Shown here: positions 1-6,428 of the stretch, piece after piece | How positions within the stretch are numbered: the first letter of the stretch is position 1 | How the letters are laid out: each line of letters begins with the position of its first letter | Assembly (NCBI GenBank): GCA_946885925.1 | Contig: CAMPHP010000126.1 | Span: forward strand, 1-7,621 | Source of the DNA: an uncultured Litorilinea sp. | GTDB lineage: Bacteria > Chloroflexota > Anaerolineae > Caldilineales > Caldilineaceae | Length of the DNA stretch: 7,621 nucleotides | Direction: 5' to 3' | Made by a program: the position numbers and the translations under genes | Notes under the pieces: model-generated | What the model was told of the DNA's origin: nothing | Databases searched by the model: none | Seen by the model: only the letters and a program-made list of their open reading frames with translations

Positions 1-767
1 TGCGTACGCCCCACCGCAAACGACGGGATAATCACCTTGCCCGACCGCCGCGCCGTACGCTTGACCACATTCCGTAGCGCACGGCGCGCCTCGGTTTCCT
101 CTTCATGCAGTCGGTCACCATAGGTGCTCTCCATAATCACAAAGTCGGCATCGCCCACCGGCACCGGGTCACGCAAAATCTGGCTATGAGCGCGTCCAAT
201 GTCACCACTGAAGACCAGCCGCTGCTTCTTGCCTGTGGCGTGATCGTTGATATCAAGCGCGACATGAGCAGCCCCCAGAATGTGGCCCGCGCCATAAAAA
301 GTAAGCTCGACGCCATCTGCCACCAACACGGGTCTTTCAAAGCCAACACTAATAAATTGCGCCAAAGCTGCCTGGGCATCAGCTTGGGTGTAGAGCGGCG
401 CGATAGGCGGTTCGCCCGCACGCAAACGCTTCCGGTTCACATATTCCACATCCTGTTCCTGGATATGCCCGCTATCCATGAGCATATAGGTGCTCAGGTT
501 GCGCGTGGCTGCCGTACACCAGATATTGCCCTCGAAGCCTCGCTTAACCAGGTTGGGCAGATTGCCCGAATGGTCAATATGCGCGTGGCTTAGGATCACG
601 GTATCAATCGTCGTAGGCTCAAAAGGGAAATGCAGGTTACGAGCATAGGTCTCGGCGCGCGGGCCTTGATAGAGACCACACTCCAAGAGAATGCGTTTGC
701 CATTGACTTCCAACAAATGCATCGAGCCAGTCACTTCTCGGGCCGCACCATAAAAGGTAATTCGCAT
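1..767 (-). CDS. MBL-fold beta-CASP RNA-processing exonuclease (CPSF73-like), 3' part cut by window edge
   Basis: The frame is open from the ATG at 767-765 to the left edge, giving 255 complete codons. What shows: an N-terminal metallo-beta-lactamase domain with the zinc motif H61-A-H63-I-D65-H66, then the GHILGAAH segment with H162 and H168, the FSGDIGR strand with metal ligand D189, and ESTYGDR at 213-219, which looks like the start of the beta-CASP insert (motif A acid E213). The last visible residues, IPSFAVGRT, precede the usual Gln-Glu of this family. Known of the family: bacterial homologues of CPSF73/Ysh1 are zinc-dependent cytoplasmic RNases that cleave or trim RNA. They are normally about 450-470 residues, so roughly 200 residues, including the late beta-CASP histidine motifs, lie outside the window. 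The start is set by GAGGG at 773-777, 5 nt upstream. It is transcribed divergently from ade, with tandem DnaA-box-like sites just upstream. RNA as substrate is inferred from the family; beta-CASP DNases also exist. Confidence 0.9.
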   Translation of the reverse strand, partial: MRITFYGAAREVTGSMHLLEVNGKRILLECGLYQGPRAETYARNLHFPFEPTTIDTVILSHAHIDHSGNLPNLVKRGFEGNIWCTAATRNLSTYMLMDSGHIQEQDVEYVNRKRLRAGEPPIAPLYTQADAQAALAQFISVGFERPVLVADGVELTFYGAGHILGAAHVALDINDHATGKKQRLVFSGDIGRAHSQILRDPVPVGDADFVIMESTYGDRLHEEETEARRALRNVVKRTARRSGKVIIPSFAVGRT

Positions 768-784
768 GGATTCCCTCAATCTCT

Positions 785-813
785 ATTTATTGTGGGTAAT
801 TTATTGTGGATAA
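785..813 (-). promoter_or_regulatory. Two tandem DnaA-box-like 9-mers in a 14-bp direct repeat
   Basis: ATTTATTGTGGGTA (785-798) is followed directly by ATTTATTGTGGATA (799-812), with 13 of 14 positions equal. On the minus strand the second copy contains TTATCCACA (805-813), a perfect match to the DnaA-box consensus TTATNCACA. The first contains TTACCCACA (791-799), one base off. They sit 24 and 38 nt upstream of the exonuclease start, inside its probable leader or promoter, in the same orientation and 14 bp apart. DnaA binding is inference. A simple tandem duplication could also produce the pattern. Confidence 0.4.
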
Positions 814-824
814 GCTAGCCTGCC

Positions 825-867
825 CCTTCCTTAAAGCCACCCAGCGGGTTCCCGGCTGCGAGGAAGG
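825..867. repeat. Nested imperfect hairpin in the divergent intergenic region
   Basis: Outer arms CCTTCCT (825-831) and AGGAAGG (861-867) pair over 7 bp. Inside a 3x3 internal loop, AGCC (835-838) pairs with GGCT (854-857). At the tip, ACCC (839-842) pairs with GGGT (846-849) around a 3-nt loop AGC. No T-run follows on either strand, so it does not look like an intrinsic terminator. Read on the minus strand it lies about 58 nt upstream of the exonuclease start and could be part of its leader. Its role is unknown. Confidence 0.4.
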
Positions 868-953
868 TTTATGCGCTGTCATTCCGACGCAGGGGGTAGC
901 GAACGCGCTAAACCAGGCCATTGTATGCCGTTCGCACAATTCCCTCAATGTCT

Positions 954-981
954 TTGTACACCAATAACTTGCCTTTCTAAG
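954..981 (+). promoter_or_regulatory. Weak candidate promoter for ade
   Basis: TTGTAC (954-959) followed after 16 nt by TCTAAG (976-981) loosely resembles sigma-70 -35 and -10 boxes, with 3/6 and 4/6 matches. It would start transcription near 988, just ahead of the leader hairpin at 1004-1045. The match is poor and this is only the best-placed candidate. Confidence 0.2.
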
Positions 982-1003
982 TGACAGCCGCCACAAACTG
1001 ATG

Positions 1004-1045
1004 TACACTAGCCCTAATTTTTGGCCCTGATTTTTGGGCAGTGTA
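1004..1045 (+). promoter_or_regulatory. Leader hairpin with internal 13-bp tandem repeat upstream of ade
   Basis: TACACT-A-GCCC (1004-1014) pairs with GGGCAGTGTA (1036-1045): ten base pairs with one bulged A at 1010 and a 21-nt loop. The segment also holds a tandem repeat, CCCTAATTTTTGG (1012-1024) and CCCTGATTTTTGG (1025-1037), 12/13 equal. As a result two GCCC copies (1011-1014 and 1024-1027) can compete for the single GGGC at 1036-1039, giving alternative folds. It ends 41 nt before the ade start. No U-run follows the stem, so it is not a standard terminator. I see no purine-riboswitch core. A regulatory role is inferred. Confidence 0.35.
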
Positions 1046-1086
1046 GAGTCGTCGTGACCTGTGGATTGCAAGAAAGAACCGCTATC

Positions 1087-2814
1087 GTGATTACCCAACC
1101 TGATCTGCTCGCTGTAGCGCGCGGTGACCGCCCCGCTGACCTCTTGATCCGCGGGGGACGCGTGGTCAATCTCTTTTCGGGCGAAATAGAAGAAACGGAT
1201 GTTGCCATTGCCGGAGACAAGATCGCTGGTCTGGGACGCGACTATCATGCTGCCGAGACAATTGAGGCGGATGGAGCCTTTATCGTTCCAGGTCTGATTG
1301 ACGCCCATGTTCACATTGAAAGCAGTTTGTGTACTCCTGCGCAATTTATGACAGCAGTCCTGCCGCGCGGCGTGACCTGTGCGGTCATCGACCCCCATGA
1401 GATTGCCAATGTCGCGGGGATGGCAGGTATCCGCTATATGGCCGAAAGCAGCCGCCAGTTGCCTTTGACCACCGTCATCATGGCCCCTTCTTGCGTGCCA
1501 GCAACCAGCATGGAAAATAATGGAGCGAGCCTCAACGCAGACGAACTGGTGACGCTGCTGCATGAAGGCACTGTGCATGGCTTGGCCGAAGTGATGAACT
1601 ATCCTGGTGTGATCCAGGGTGATCGTACGGTTCTAGCCAAGCTTGCTGCCTTCCGCGGCTATCCTATCGATGGTCATGCCCCCAAAATCACTGGGCACGG
1701 CCTCAATGCCTATGCAGCGGCGGGCATCGGCTCCGAACATGAATGTACTACTGTCGAAGAAGCCAGAGAGAAACTGGCGCGCGGGCTTTACATCTTGATC
1801 CGCGAAGCCACCAATGCCCGCAATCTGCACACCCTGCTCCCGCTTATCACCCCCTATAACAGTCGACGCATCTCTTTCTGCACAGATGACCGGATCCCAC
1901 AGGATTTATTGAATCAAGGCTCCATTGATTATATGGTGCGTGTTGCCATCGACTATGGAATTGATCCCATTGATGTGCTGCGCATGGCAACGCTCAATAG
2001 CGCCGAATGGTTTGGGCTGCATGATCGTGGGGCCACCACGCCCGGTCGTGCCGCCGACCTGCTCCTCGTTGACGATCTACAGGACTTTTATGCCCGTCAA
2101 GTCGTTGCTGGAGGTCGCCTTGTTGCTGTGGATGGACAAATGCTGCCCACGGTTGAACTGCCGGCCTCATCGGGCATTGAGGCTACCCATAGAGTCGGCG
2201 CGACGGTAAATGTTGCCTGGAGCAGTGTAAATCTAACGATTAAGGCGCGTGGTTCCCAAATACGCGTCATCGGCGCACGCGAGAACCAACTTGTCACCGA
2301 CGCCTATATTCTGAATGCAACCATTGTTGATGGGAATGCAGTCGCTGACCCCAGCCGCGATCTGCTCAAAATGGCTGTCATCGAGCGCCACCACGCCCGC
2401 GGCAACATGGGCCTGGGCTTTATTCAAGGTATTGGTTTGCAGCAAGGGGCCATTGCAGGAACGGTAGCACACGACCACCATAATCTCATCGTGATTGGAG
2501 CCGATGACAACTCCATGATGACAGCCGCCCGCGCCGTTGGCGACCTAGGCGGTGGACTAGTGGTGGCGCTAGGTGATCAAGTCATTGCCCAATTGCCTCT
2601 CCCCATCGGCGGCCTCATGAGCGACCAGCCCATCCACGAAGTAGCCGCGGCGTACAATGTGCTGCGCACCGCGGCCAGGGCACAAGGTTCTCCTCTGCAC
2701 GATCCCTTTATGGCGATGAGTTTTATGGGCCTTGAAGTCATTCCCGAACTCAAATTGACTGACAAGGGGTTGGTAGACGTAAACCAATTCGAGTTGGTCG
2801 ATCTATTCGTCTGA
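1087..2814 (+). CDS. ade: Adenine deaminase (AdeC/Ade family)
   Basis: It hydrolyses adenine to hypoxanthine and ammonia in cytoplasmic purine salvage. From the GTG at 1087 it has 575 residues, close to the roughly 580 usual for bacterial AdeC. Seen: an amidohydrolase barrel with DAHVHIESS (H74, H76), DPHEIAN (about 92-98), E158 in HGLAEVMNYPG, DGHAP with H187, SEHE with H208, and CTDD (D257, D258). These are the metal-binding and catalytic positions of the family. The C-terminal adenine deaminase domain (about 375-575) carries HDHHN at 452-456 and the family-typical tail running through SFMGLEVIPELKLTDKGLVD. A TTG at 1021 would add 22 residues, but those lie inside the leader hairpin and do not resemble the family, so GTG 1087 with the purine-rich AAGAAAG at 1070-1076 is preferred. 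It ends in TGA. No strong terminator follows; the next gene lies 200 bp on. Confidence 0.93.
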   Translation: MITQPDLLAVARGDRPADLLIRGGRVVNLFSGEIEETDVAIAGDKIAGLGRDYHAAETIEADGAFIVPGLIDAHVHIESSLCTPAQFMTAVLPRGVTCAVIDPHEIANVAGMAGIRYMAESSRQLPLTTVIMAPSCVPATSMENNGASLNADELVTLLHEGTVHGLAEVMNYPGVIQGDRTVLAKLAAFRGYPIDGHAPKITGHGLNAYAAAGIGSEHECTTVEEAREKLARGLYILIREATNARNLHTLLPLITPYNSRRISFCTDDRIPQDLLNQGSIDYMVRVAIDYGIDPIDVLRMATLNSAEWFGLHDRGATTPGRAADLLLVDDLQDFYARQVVAGGRLVAVDGQMLPTVELPASSGIEATHRVGATVNVAWSSVNLTIKARGSQIRVIGARENQLVTDAYILNATIVDGNAVADPSRDLLKMAVIERHHARGNMGLGFIQGIGLQQGAIAGTVAHDHHNLIVIGADDNSMMTAARAVGDLGGGLVVALGDQVIAQLPLPIGGLMSDQPIHEVAAAYNVLRTAARAQGSPLHDPFMAMSFMGLEVIPELKLTDKGLVDVNQFELVDLFV

Positions 2815-3014
2815 AAATCTCCACTTTCTGCCCAAATCGTGTACGATATATGATTAGCGTATCGAATTTTCCGCCCAATCCCTCCAGTGGAAAGAAGCCA
2901 TCGCGTCGCAGGCACAATTCTCTTTTTTAGAATTTATTTGTACTGTTTAGCTGCACTATCTAGCTGTAATCATTAATTTGTGACTGTTCCACCTGCCAAC
3001 CAGGAAAAGCAACT
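2815..3014. other. Intergenic region between ade and the aminotransferase
   Basis: I see no gene here. It holds weak features only: a 5-bp inverted repeat CGATA/TATCG (2844-2848, 2860-2864) followed by AATTTT, too AT-rich to be a convincing terminator; an AATTCT/AGAATT inverted repeat with a T-rich 7-nt loop (2916-2934); and two TAGCTG copies (2948-2953, 2961-2966). The AT-rich part from about 2912 to 2980 is where the aspC promoter most likely lies, but no clean -35/-10 pair stands out. Confidence 0.4.
3002..3008 (+). promoter_or_regulatory. Ribosome binding site that fixes the aspC start at 3015
   Basis: AGGAAAA with core AGGA (3002-3005) stands 9 nt before the ATG at 3015. It places translation initiation upstream of the in-frame TAA at 3096. 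No comparable purine-rich site precedes the GTG at 3111, so the downstream codon does not look like the native start. Confidence 0.6.
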
Positions 3015-4211
3015 ATGTTTGAACAATTTACACCAGCTCCGCCGGATGCCATTTTGGGCCTGACCGAGGCATTTCGCAAAGACCCCAACCCTAAGTAAAT
3101 TAACCTGGGCGTGGGTGTCTATAAAGACGAGTCGGGCAACACGCCTATCCTTGCTTCAGTCAAGCAAGCAGAAATACGTGTGCTTAATGCCGAAAAAACC
3201 AAGACCTATTTACCCATTGAAGGATCTCCCGCCTACAACAGCGCCACCCAAACGCTGCTCTTTGGTGCGGATCACGAGATTATTCGCAGCAAGCGCGCCG
3301 CGACCGCCCAAGCGCCGGGTGGCACTGGCGCGTTGCGTATCGCAGCAGATACTCTCGCCAAACTGACCAAGGGCGTGACGGTCTGGATCAGCAATCCCAC
3401 GTGGCCCAATCACCCCAGCGTCTTTCAAGCAGCAGGACTAGGAGTCAAGAGCTATCCCTACTTCGACCCCAAGACCAATGATGTCGATTTTGAAGGCATG
3501 ATGGCAACACTGCGCGAGATTCCCAGCGGGGATGTGCTGCTGCTGCATGGGGCCTGCCACAATCCCACTGGCGTTGATCTCACGCCAGAACAGTGGAAAG
3601 CAGTGGCCCAGGTCGTCGTGGAGCGCAAGTTGCTGCCCCTGGTGGACTTTGCCTATCAGGGCTTTGCCAGCGGGCTGATGGAAGATGCCATCGGCCTGCA
3701 TACCATCGCTGACACGGGTGTTGAACTATTGGTTGCCAACTCCTATTCCAAAAACTTTGGCCTCTACAACGAGCGTGCTGGGGCGTTGACCGTGATTGCC
3801 AAGAACGAAGAAGATGCCCAAACGATCCTAAGCCATGTCAAGCAAGCCATCCGTGCCAACTTCTCCAACCCACCGGCCCACGGTAGCGCCATTGTGGAGA
3901 CCATCCTCAATGACCCCCAACTGCGTGCTCAATGGGAGGGCGAAGTCGGCGAGATGCGTGATCGCATCAACAGCATGCGCCATCTCTTTGTGGAGACGCT
4001 CAACGAAAAAGGTGTCAAGCGCGACTTCTCGTTTATCGCCCGCCAGCGCGGCATGTTCTCTTTCTCTGGGCTAACCCCTGAGCAAGTCAAAGCGTTGCGC
4101 GACGACTATGCCATCTATATTGTTGGCTCCGGGCGCATCAGCGTAGCAGGTATGGCCGAATCCACCATGGATTATCTCTGTACCGCCATTGCCGAAGTCT
4201 TGGCGCGCTAG
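3015..4211 (+). pseudogene. aspC: Aspartate aminotransferase (AspC type) interrupted by a TAA at codon 28
   Basis: The enzyme transfers the amino group of aspartate to 2-oxoglutarate using PLP in the cytoplasm. From ATG 3015 the frame is 398 codons plus stop (E. coli AspC: 396 residues) and lines up without gaps with E. coli AspC as remembered. W130, N183, D211, Y214, the PLP lysine K246 (SYSKNFG), R254, R280 and substrate arginine R374 fall at the same numbers. Codons 1-27 read MFEQFTPAPPDAILGLTEAF and on to NPK, clearly AspC-like. Codon 28 is TAA (3096-3098) where E. coli has Lys, and INLGVGVYKDE follows in the same frame, so an AAA-to-TAA change explains it. The rest is intact to TAG 4209-4211. 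Starting at GTG 3111 would give 366 residues lacking the N-terminal arm and first helix that close the active site and support the dimer, with no clear ribosome site. A very recent nonsense mutation, a sequence error or readthrough are all possible. If the TAA is an error, this is a normal aspC. Confidence 0.88.
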
Positions 4212-4272
4212 TCGCCAGTCCGCACACTAAAATCACATTGCATAATACGTCAGCAACAACCCTGAGGAACCG

Positions 4273-5445
4273 ATGAAGAGCTTATCTCACTTGATCGAAA
4301 GCGTGCCCGCGTCGCCAACGACACTGATGATGCAGAAGGGGCGCGAACTGGCTGCCGCAGGCCATGACATTGTTAATTTGGCTGGCGGTGAACCGGACTT
4401 CAACACGCCACAACACATTATCGATGCAGCCTATCAAGCAATTCTCGCCGGAGATACCCACTACCCTCCCTCCTTTGGCACGCCAGAATTGCTGGCAGCC
4501 ATTGTTGGCAAGCTCAAGCGCGAGAACAATGTCCACCACATCACCCCCAACCAGATCATGGTGACACCCGGTGGTAAGTGGGCGATCTATGTCACCCTAG
4601 CGGTCACGCTCAACCCCGGCGACGAGGTTTTGGTACTAGACCCATCTTGGGTGAGCTATGCGCCGATGGTCGAGTTAAACAAGGGCGTGCCGGTACGGGT
4701 TCCACTGCCTAGCAGCGACAACTTCGCCATTACCAGCGAATTGCTCGAACGCTACATTACGCCGCGCACAAAGCTGATCATGGTCAACAGCCCCAACAAT
4801 CCCACCGGACGCGTCTTAAATCGCAGCGAGATCGACGCGCTGGTAGAGGTCTCCACCAAACATGACCTCTATGTGATGAGTGATGAGATCTATGAGCACA
4901 TCTTGTTCGATGGAGCCGTCCATTATAGCTTGGCTGCTGAACCAGGTATGGCCGAACGCACCATTATCGTCAATGGCTTTAGCAAAGCCTATGCGATGAC
5001 AGGCTGGCGCTTGGCCTGGATCGCTGGCCCGCCAGCGGTGAGCAAGTTGGCACGCGTCTACCAGACCCAAACTGTCACCTCTGCCGCCAGTTTTGCAATG
5101 GCAGCAGGTGTGGCTGCGCTCAATGGCCCGCAAGAACCTGTCCATGCCATGACCGCTGCCTATGCTCAACGCCGCAAGTTTGTTTTGGATGCGTTGGAGG
5201 AGATCCCAGGCATCGAATGTCCCTCCATCGAAGGGGCCTTCTACATCTTCCCCAAGTTTACTTCCACCAACAAGAATAGCCTGGAAATTGCGAATATCCT
5301 GTTGGAGAAGGCGCTGATCGCCACTACCCCCGGCATTGCATTTGGCGAAGCTGGCGAGGGTCATGTGCGTTTTAGCATCGCTACCCATATGCATGATCTG
5401 GAACGCATGGTTGACCGCCTCGCCCAGGTCGTGCCTACACTGTAG
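4273..5445 (+). CDS. PLP-dependent class I/II aminotransferase (AspB-like)
   Basis: A complete 390-residue fold-type I aminotransferase. Seen: the N-terminal substrate loop LAGGEPDFNTP (36-46), GTPELLAAI (69-77), the PLP phosphate/ring segment NSPNNPTG (172-179, N176), SDEIYEH (203-209, with D204 facing the pyridine nitrogen), FSKAYAMTGWRL (236-247) with the Schiff-base lysine K238 and R246, and the carboxylate arginine R366 in GHVRFS. Known of the family: the motifs fit the aspartate/aromatic/alanine aminotransferases of the AspB/Thermus AspAT group, distinct from AspC. The exact amino donor cannot be read from sequence, so I give no symbol. ATG 4273 has GAGGA at 4264-4268, a short 4-nt spacer. 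It begins 61 nt after the broken aspC and ends 12 nt before the permease gene, suggesting co-transcription with both. If aspC is inactive, this enzyme could supply overlapping transaminase activity (inference). Confidence 0.92.
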   Translation: MKSLSHLIESVPASPTTLMMQKGRELAAAGHDIVNLAGGEPDFNTPQHIIDAAYQAILAGDTHYPPSFGTPELLAAIVGKLKRENNVHHITPNQIMVTPGGKWAIYVTLAVTLNPGDEVLVLDPSWVSYAPMVELNKGVPVRVPLPSSDNFAITSELLERYITPRTKLIMVNSPNNPTGRVLNRSEIDALVEVSTKHDLYVMSDEIYEHILFDGAVHYSLAAEPGMAERTIIVNGFSKAYAMTGWRLAWIAGPPAVSKLARVYQTQTVTSAASFAMAAGVAALNGPQEPVHAMTAAYAQRRKFVLDALEEIPGIECPSIEGAFYIFPKFTSTNKNSLEIANILLEKALIATTPGIAFGEAGEGHVRFSIATHMHDLERMVDRLAQVVPTL

Positions 5446-5457
5446 GCAACAACGAAC

Positions 5458-6249
5458 ATGTTAGATTGGTACGTCTATCCGTTGGCAATCCTGGCAGGAA
5501 TTCTTGCTGGAGTTGTCAATACTCTGGCGGGTAGTGGTTCCTTGATCACGCTGCCCATGTTGGTCTTTTTGGGATTGCCCTCAAATGTTGCCAATGCCAC
5601 CAATCGCGTCGGCGTGGTCTTGCAGAACATTGTCGGCGCAACCACCTTCCATCGTAGTGGCAAGCTTAATCTCGCCAACAGCGGATGGCTGATTCTGGCA
5701 TCAGTGCCCGGAGCCTTCGCGGGAGCATGGGCCGCGGCCAGCCTGGGTGAAGCCGAGATGGACATCATCATCGGTACGATCATGGTAGTGATGCTCTTTG
5801 TGATTCTCTTTGAGCCGGAGAGGTGGCTGCGCCAACATTCTGAGGTCAAAAATGGCCGGCCTAACATCTGGATTCTGCTGCTCTTTGTAGGGATTGGTTT
5901 CTATGGTGGCTTTATCCAAGCCAGTGTGGGCGTGCTTATTCTTGCGGCTTTGGTTTTGGGGCTAAATTACAGTCTGGCCCATGCCAACGCCGTCAAGCTA
6001 ATCATTGTTCTCGTGGTGACGGTGGCCGCCATGTTGGTCTTTATCAACGAGAACTTAATTGCATGGGGACCTGGCTTGCTCGTTGCAGTAGGCCAGAGCT
6101 TTGGGGCTTGGCTGGCAGCCCGCTTTGCCACCCGCAATAAAAACGCAGCGGTCTGGACGCGCCGCCTCCTCATTGCCGTAGTGGTCATAGCCATCTTCGA
6201 ATTCTTCGGCATCCTCGATATTATCTTGGGAGCAGTTGGGGTAGCCTGA
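5458..6249 (+). CDS. TSUP family (TauE/SafE) membrane permease
   Basis: A 263-residue, very hydrophobic protein with about seven to eight predicted membrane segments (roughly 5-22, 26-42, 50-64, 76-95, 102-118, 136-168, 176-196, 204-222 and 235-260, some of them short). It has the two-half TSUP layout: a Gly/Asn-rich first-half motif around NTLAGSGSLITLPMLVFLGLP (21-41) and a matching one in the second half at YGGFIQASVGVLILAALVL (149-167). The family exports or imports small anions such as sulfite, sulfonates and sulfoacetate across the inner membrane. The substrate here cannot be read. It starts 12 nt after the aminotransferase stop. Its only ribosome-site candidate is TAGG, which overlaps that stop codon, so translation is probably coupled. 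It ends in TGA, with a strong terminator 75 nt downstream. It is most likely the last gene of the plus-strand transcript. Sulfite or sulfonate export is a guess from the family name and neighbours. Confidence 0.85.
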   Translation: MLDWYVYPLAILAGILAGVVNTLAGSGSLITLPMLVFLGLPSNVANATNRVGVVLQNIVGATTFHRSGKLNLANSGWLILASVPGAFAGAWAAASLGEAEMDIIIGTIMVVMLFVILFEPERWLRQHSEVKNGRPNIWILLLFVGIGFYGGFIQASVGVLILAALVLGLNYSLAHANAVKLIIVLVVTVAAMLVFINENLIAWGPGLLVAVGQSFGAWLAARFATRNKNAAVWTRRLLIAVVVIAIFEFFGILDIILGAVGVA

Positions 6250-6323
6250 TCATTCGAAGAGAAACTAATCCATTGTCGTAACGCTACTGCATTCCCTAGT
6301 AGAAATCTGCATCAACCATACAA

Positions 6324-6382
6324 AAGCCTCCTGGCTCGACTCTTGATTCACACAAGAAGTCAAGCGCAGGAGGCTTCTTTTT
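6324..6382. terminator. Bidirectional intrinsic terminator between convergent genes
   Basis: AAGCCTCCTG (6324-6333) pairs perfectly with CAGGAGGCTT (6367-6376). The stem continues inside as GACT/AGTC and CTTG/CAAG pairs (6338-6345 with 6353-6361, one bulged A at 6357), around a 7-nt loop. On the plus strand CTTTTT (6377-6382) follows and ends the permease transcript. On the minus strand the stem runs into TTTTG (6325-6321) and can end the lipoprotein transcript. Confidence 0.9.
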
Positions 6383-6428
6383 ATCCCTTCTAAAGTACGC
6401 GATGCCTCATGGTACAGATATCATAAGT

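Noticed and set aside
105..593. 162-codon plus-strand frame
   Set aside because: It lies antisense to the exonuclease gene, whose zinc motifs are unambiguous; the plus-strand product matches nothing.
1021..1086. TTG 1021 as the ade start
   Set aside because: The extra 22 residues are not family-like and come from the leader hairpin; GTG 1087 gives the usual family length.
960..1086. Purine riboswitch before ade
   Set aside because: I could not find the conserved three-way junction core or paired loops; only a simple bulged hairpin is present.
787..1578. 263-codon open frame on the minus strand
   Set aside because: It overlaps ade, whose product has all adenine deaminase motifs. The minus-strand product is rich in Cys/His/Arg with no recognisable domain.
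2844..2870. Intrinsic terminator after ade
   Set aside because: The stem is only 5 bp and AT-rich, and the following T-run is short.
3096..3098. TAA reassigned to a sense codon
   Set aside because: The DUF4349 gene in the same window ends in TAA (6431-6429), and the other genes use TGA and TAG as stops, so TAA is most simply a normal stop.
3111..4211. GTG 3111 as the genuine start of the aspartate aminotransferase
   Set aside because: The 27 codons before the TAA are clearly AspC-like in the same frame and have a ribosome site; GTG 3111 falls inside the conserved NLGVGVYKD segment.
4816..5394. 192-codon minus-strand frame
   Set aside because: It lies antisense to the intact aminotransferase and has low-complexity, shadow-like composition.
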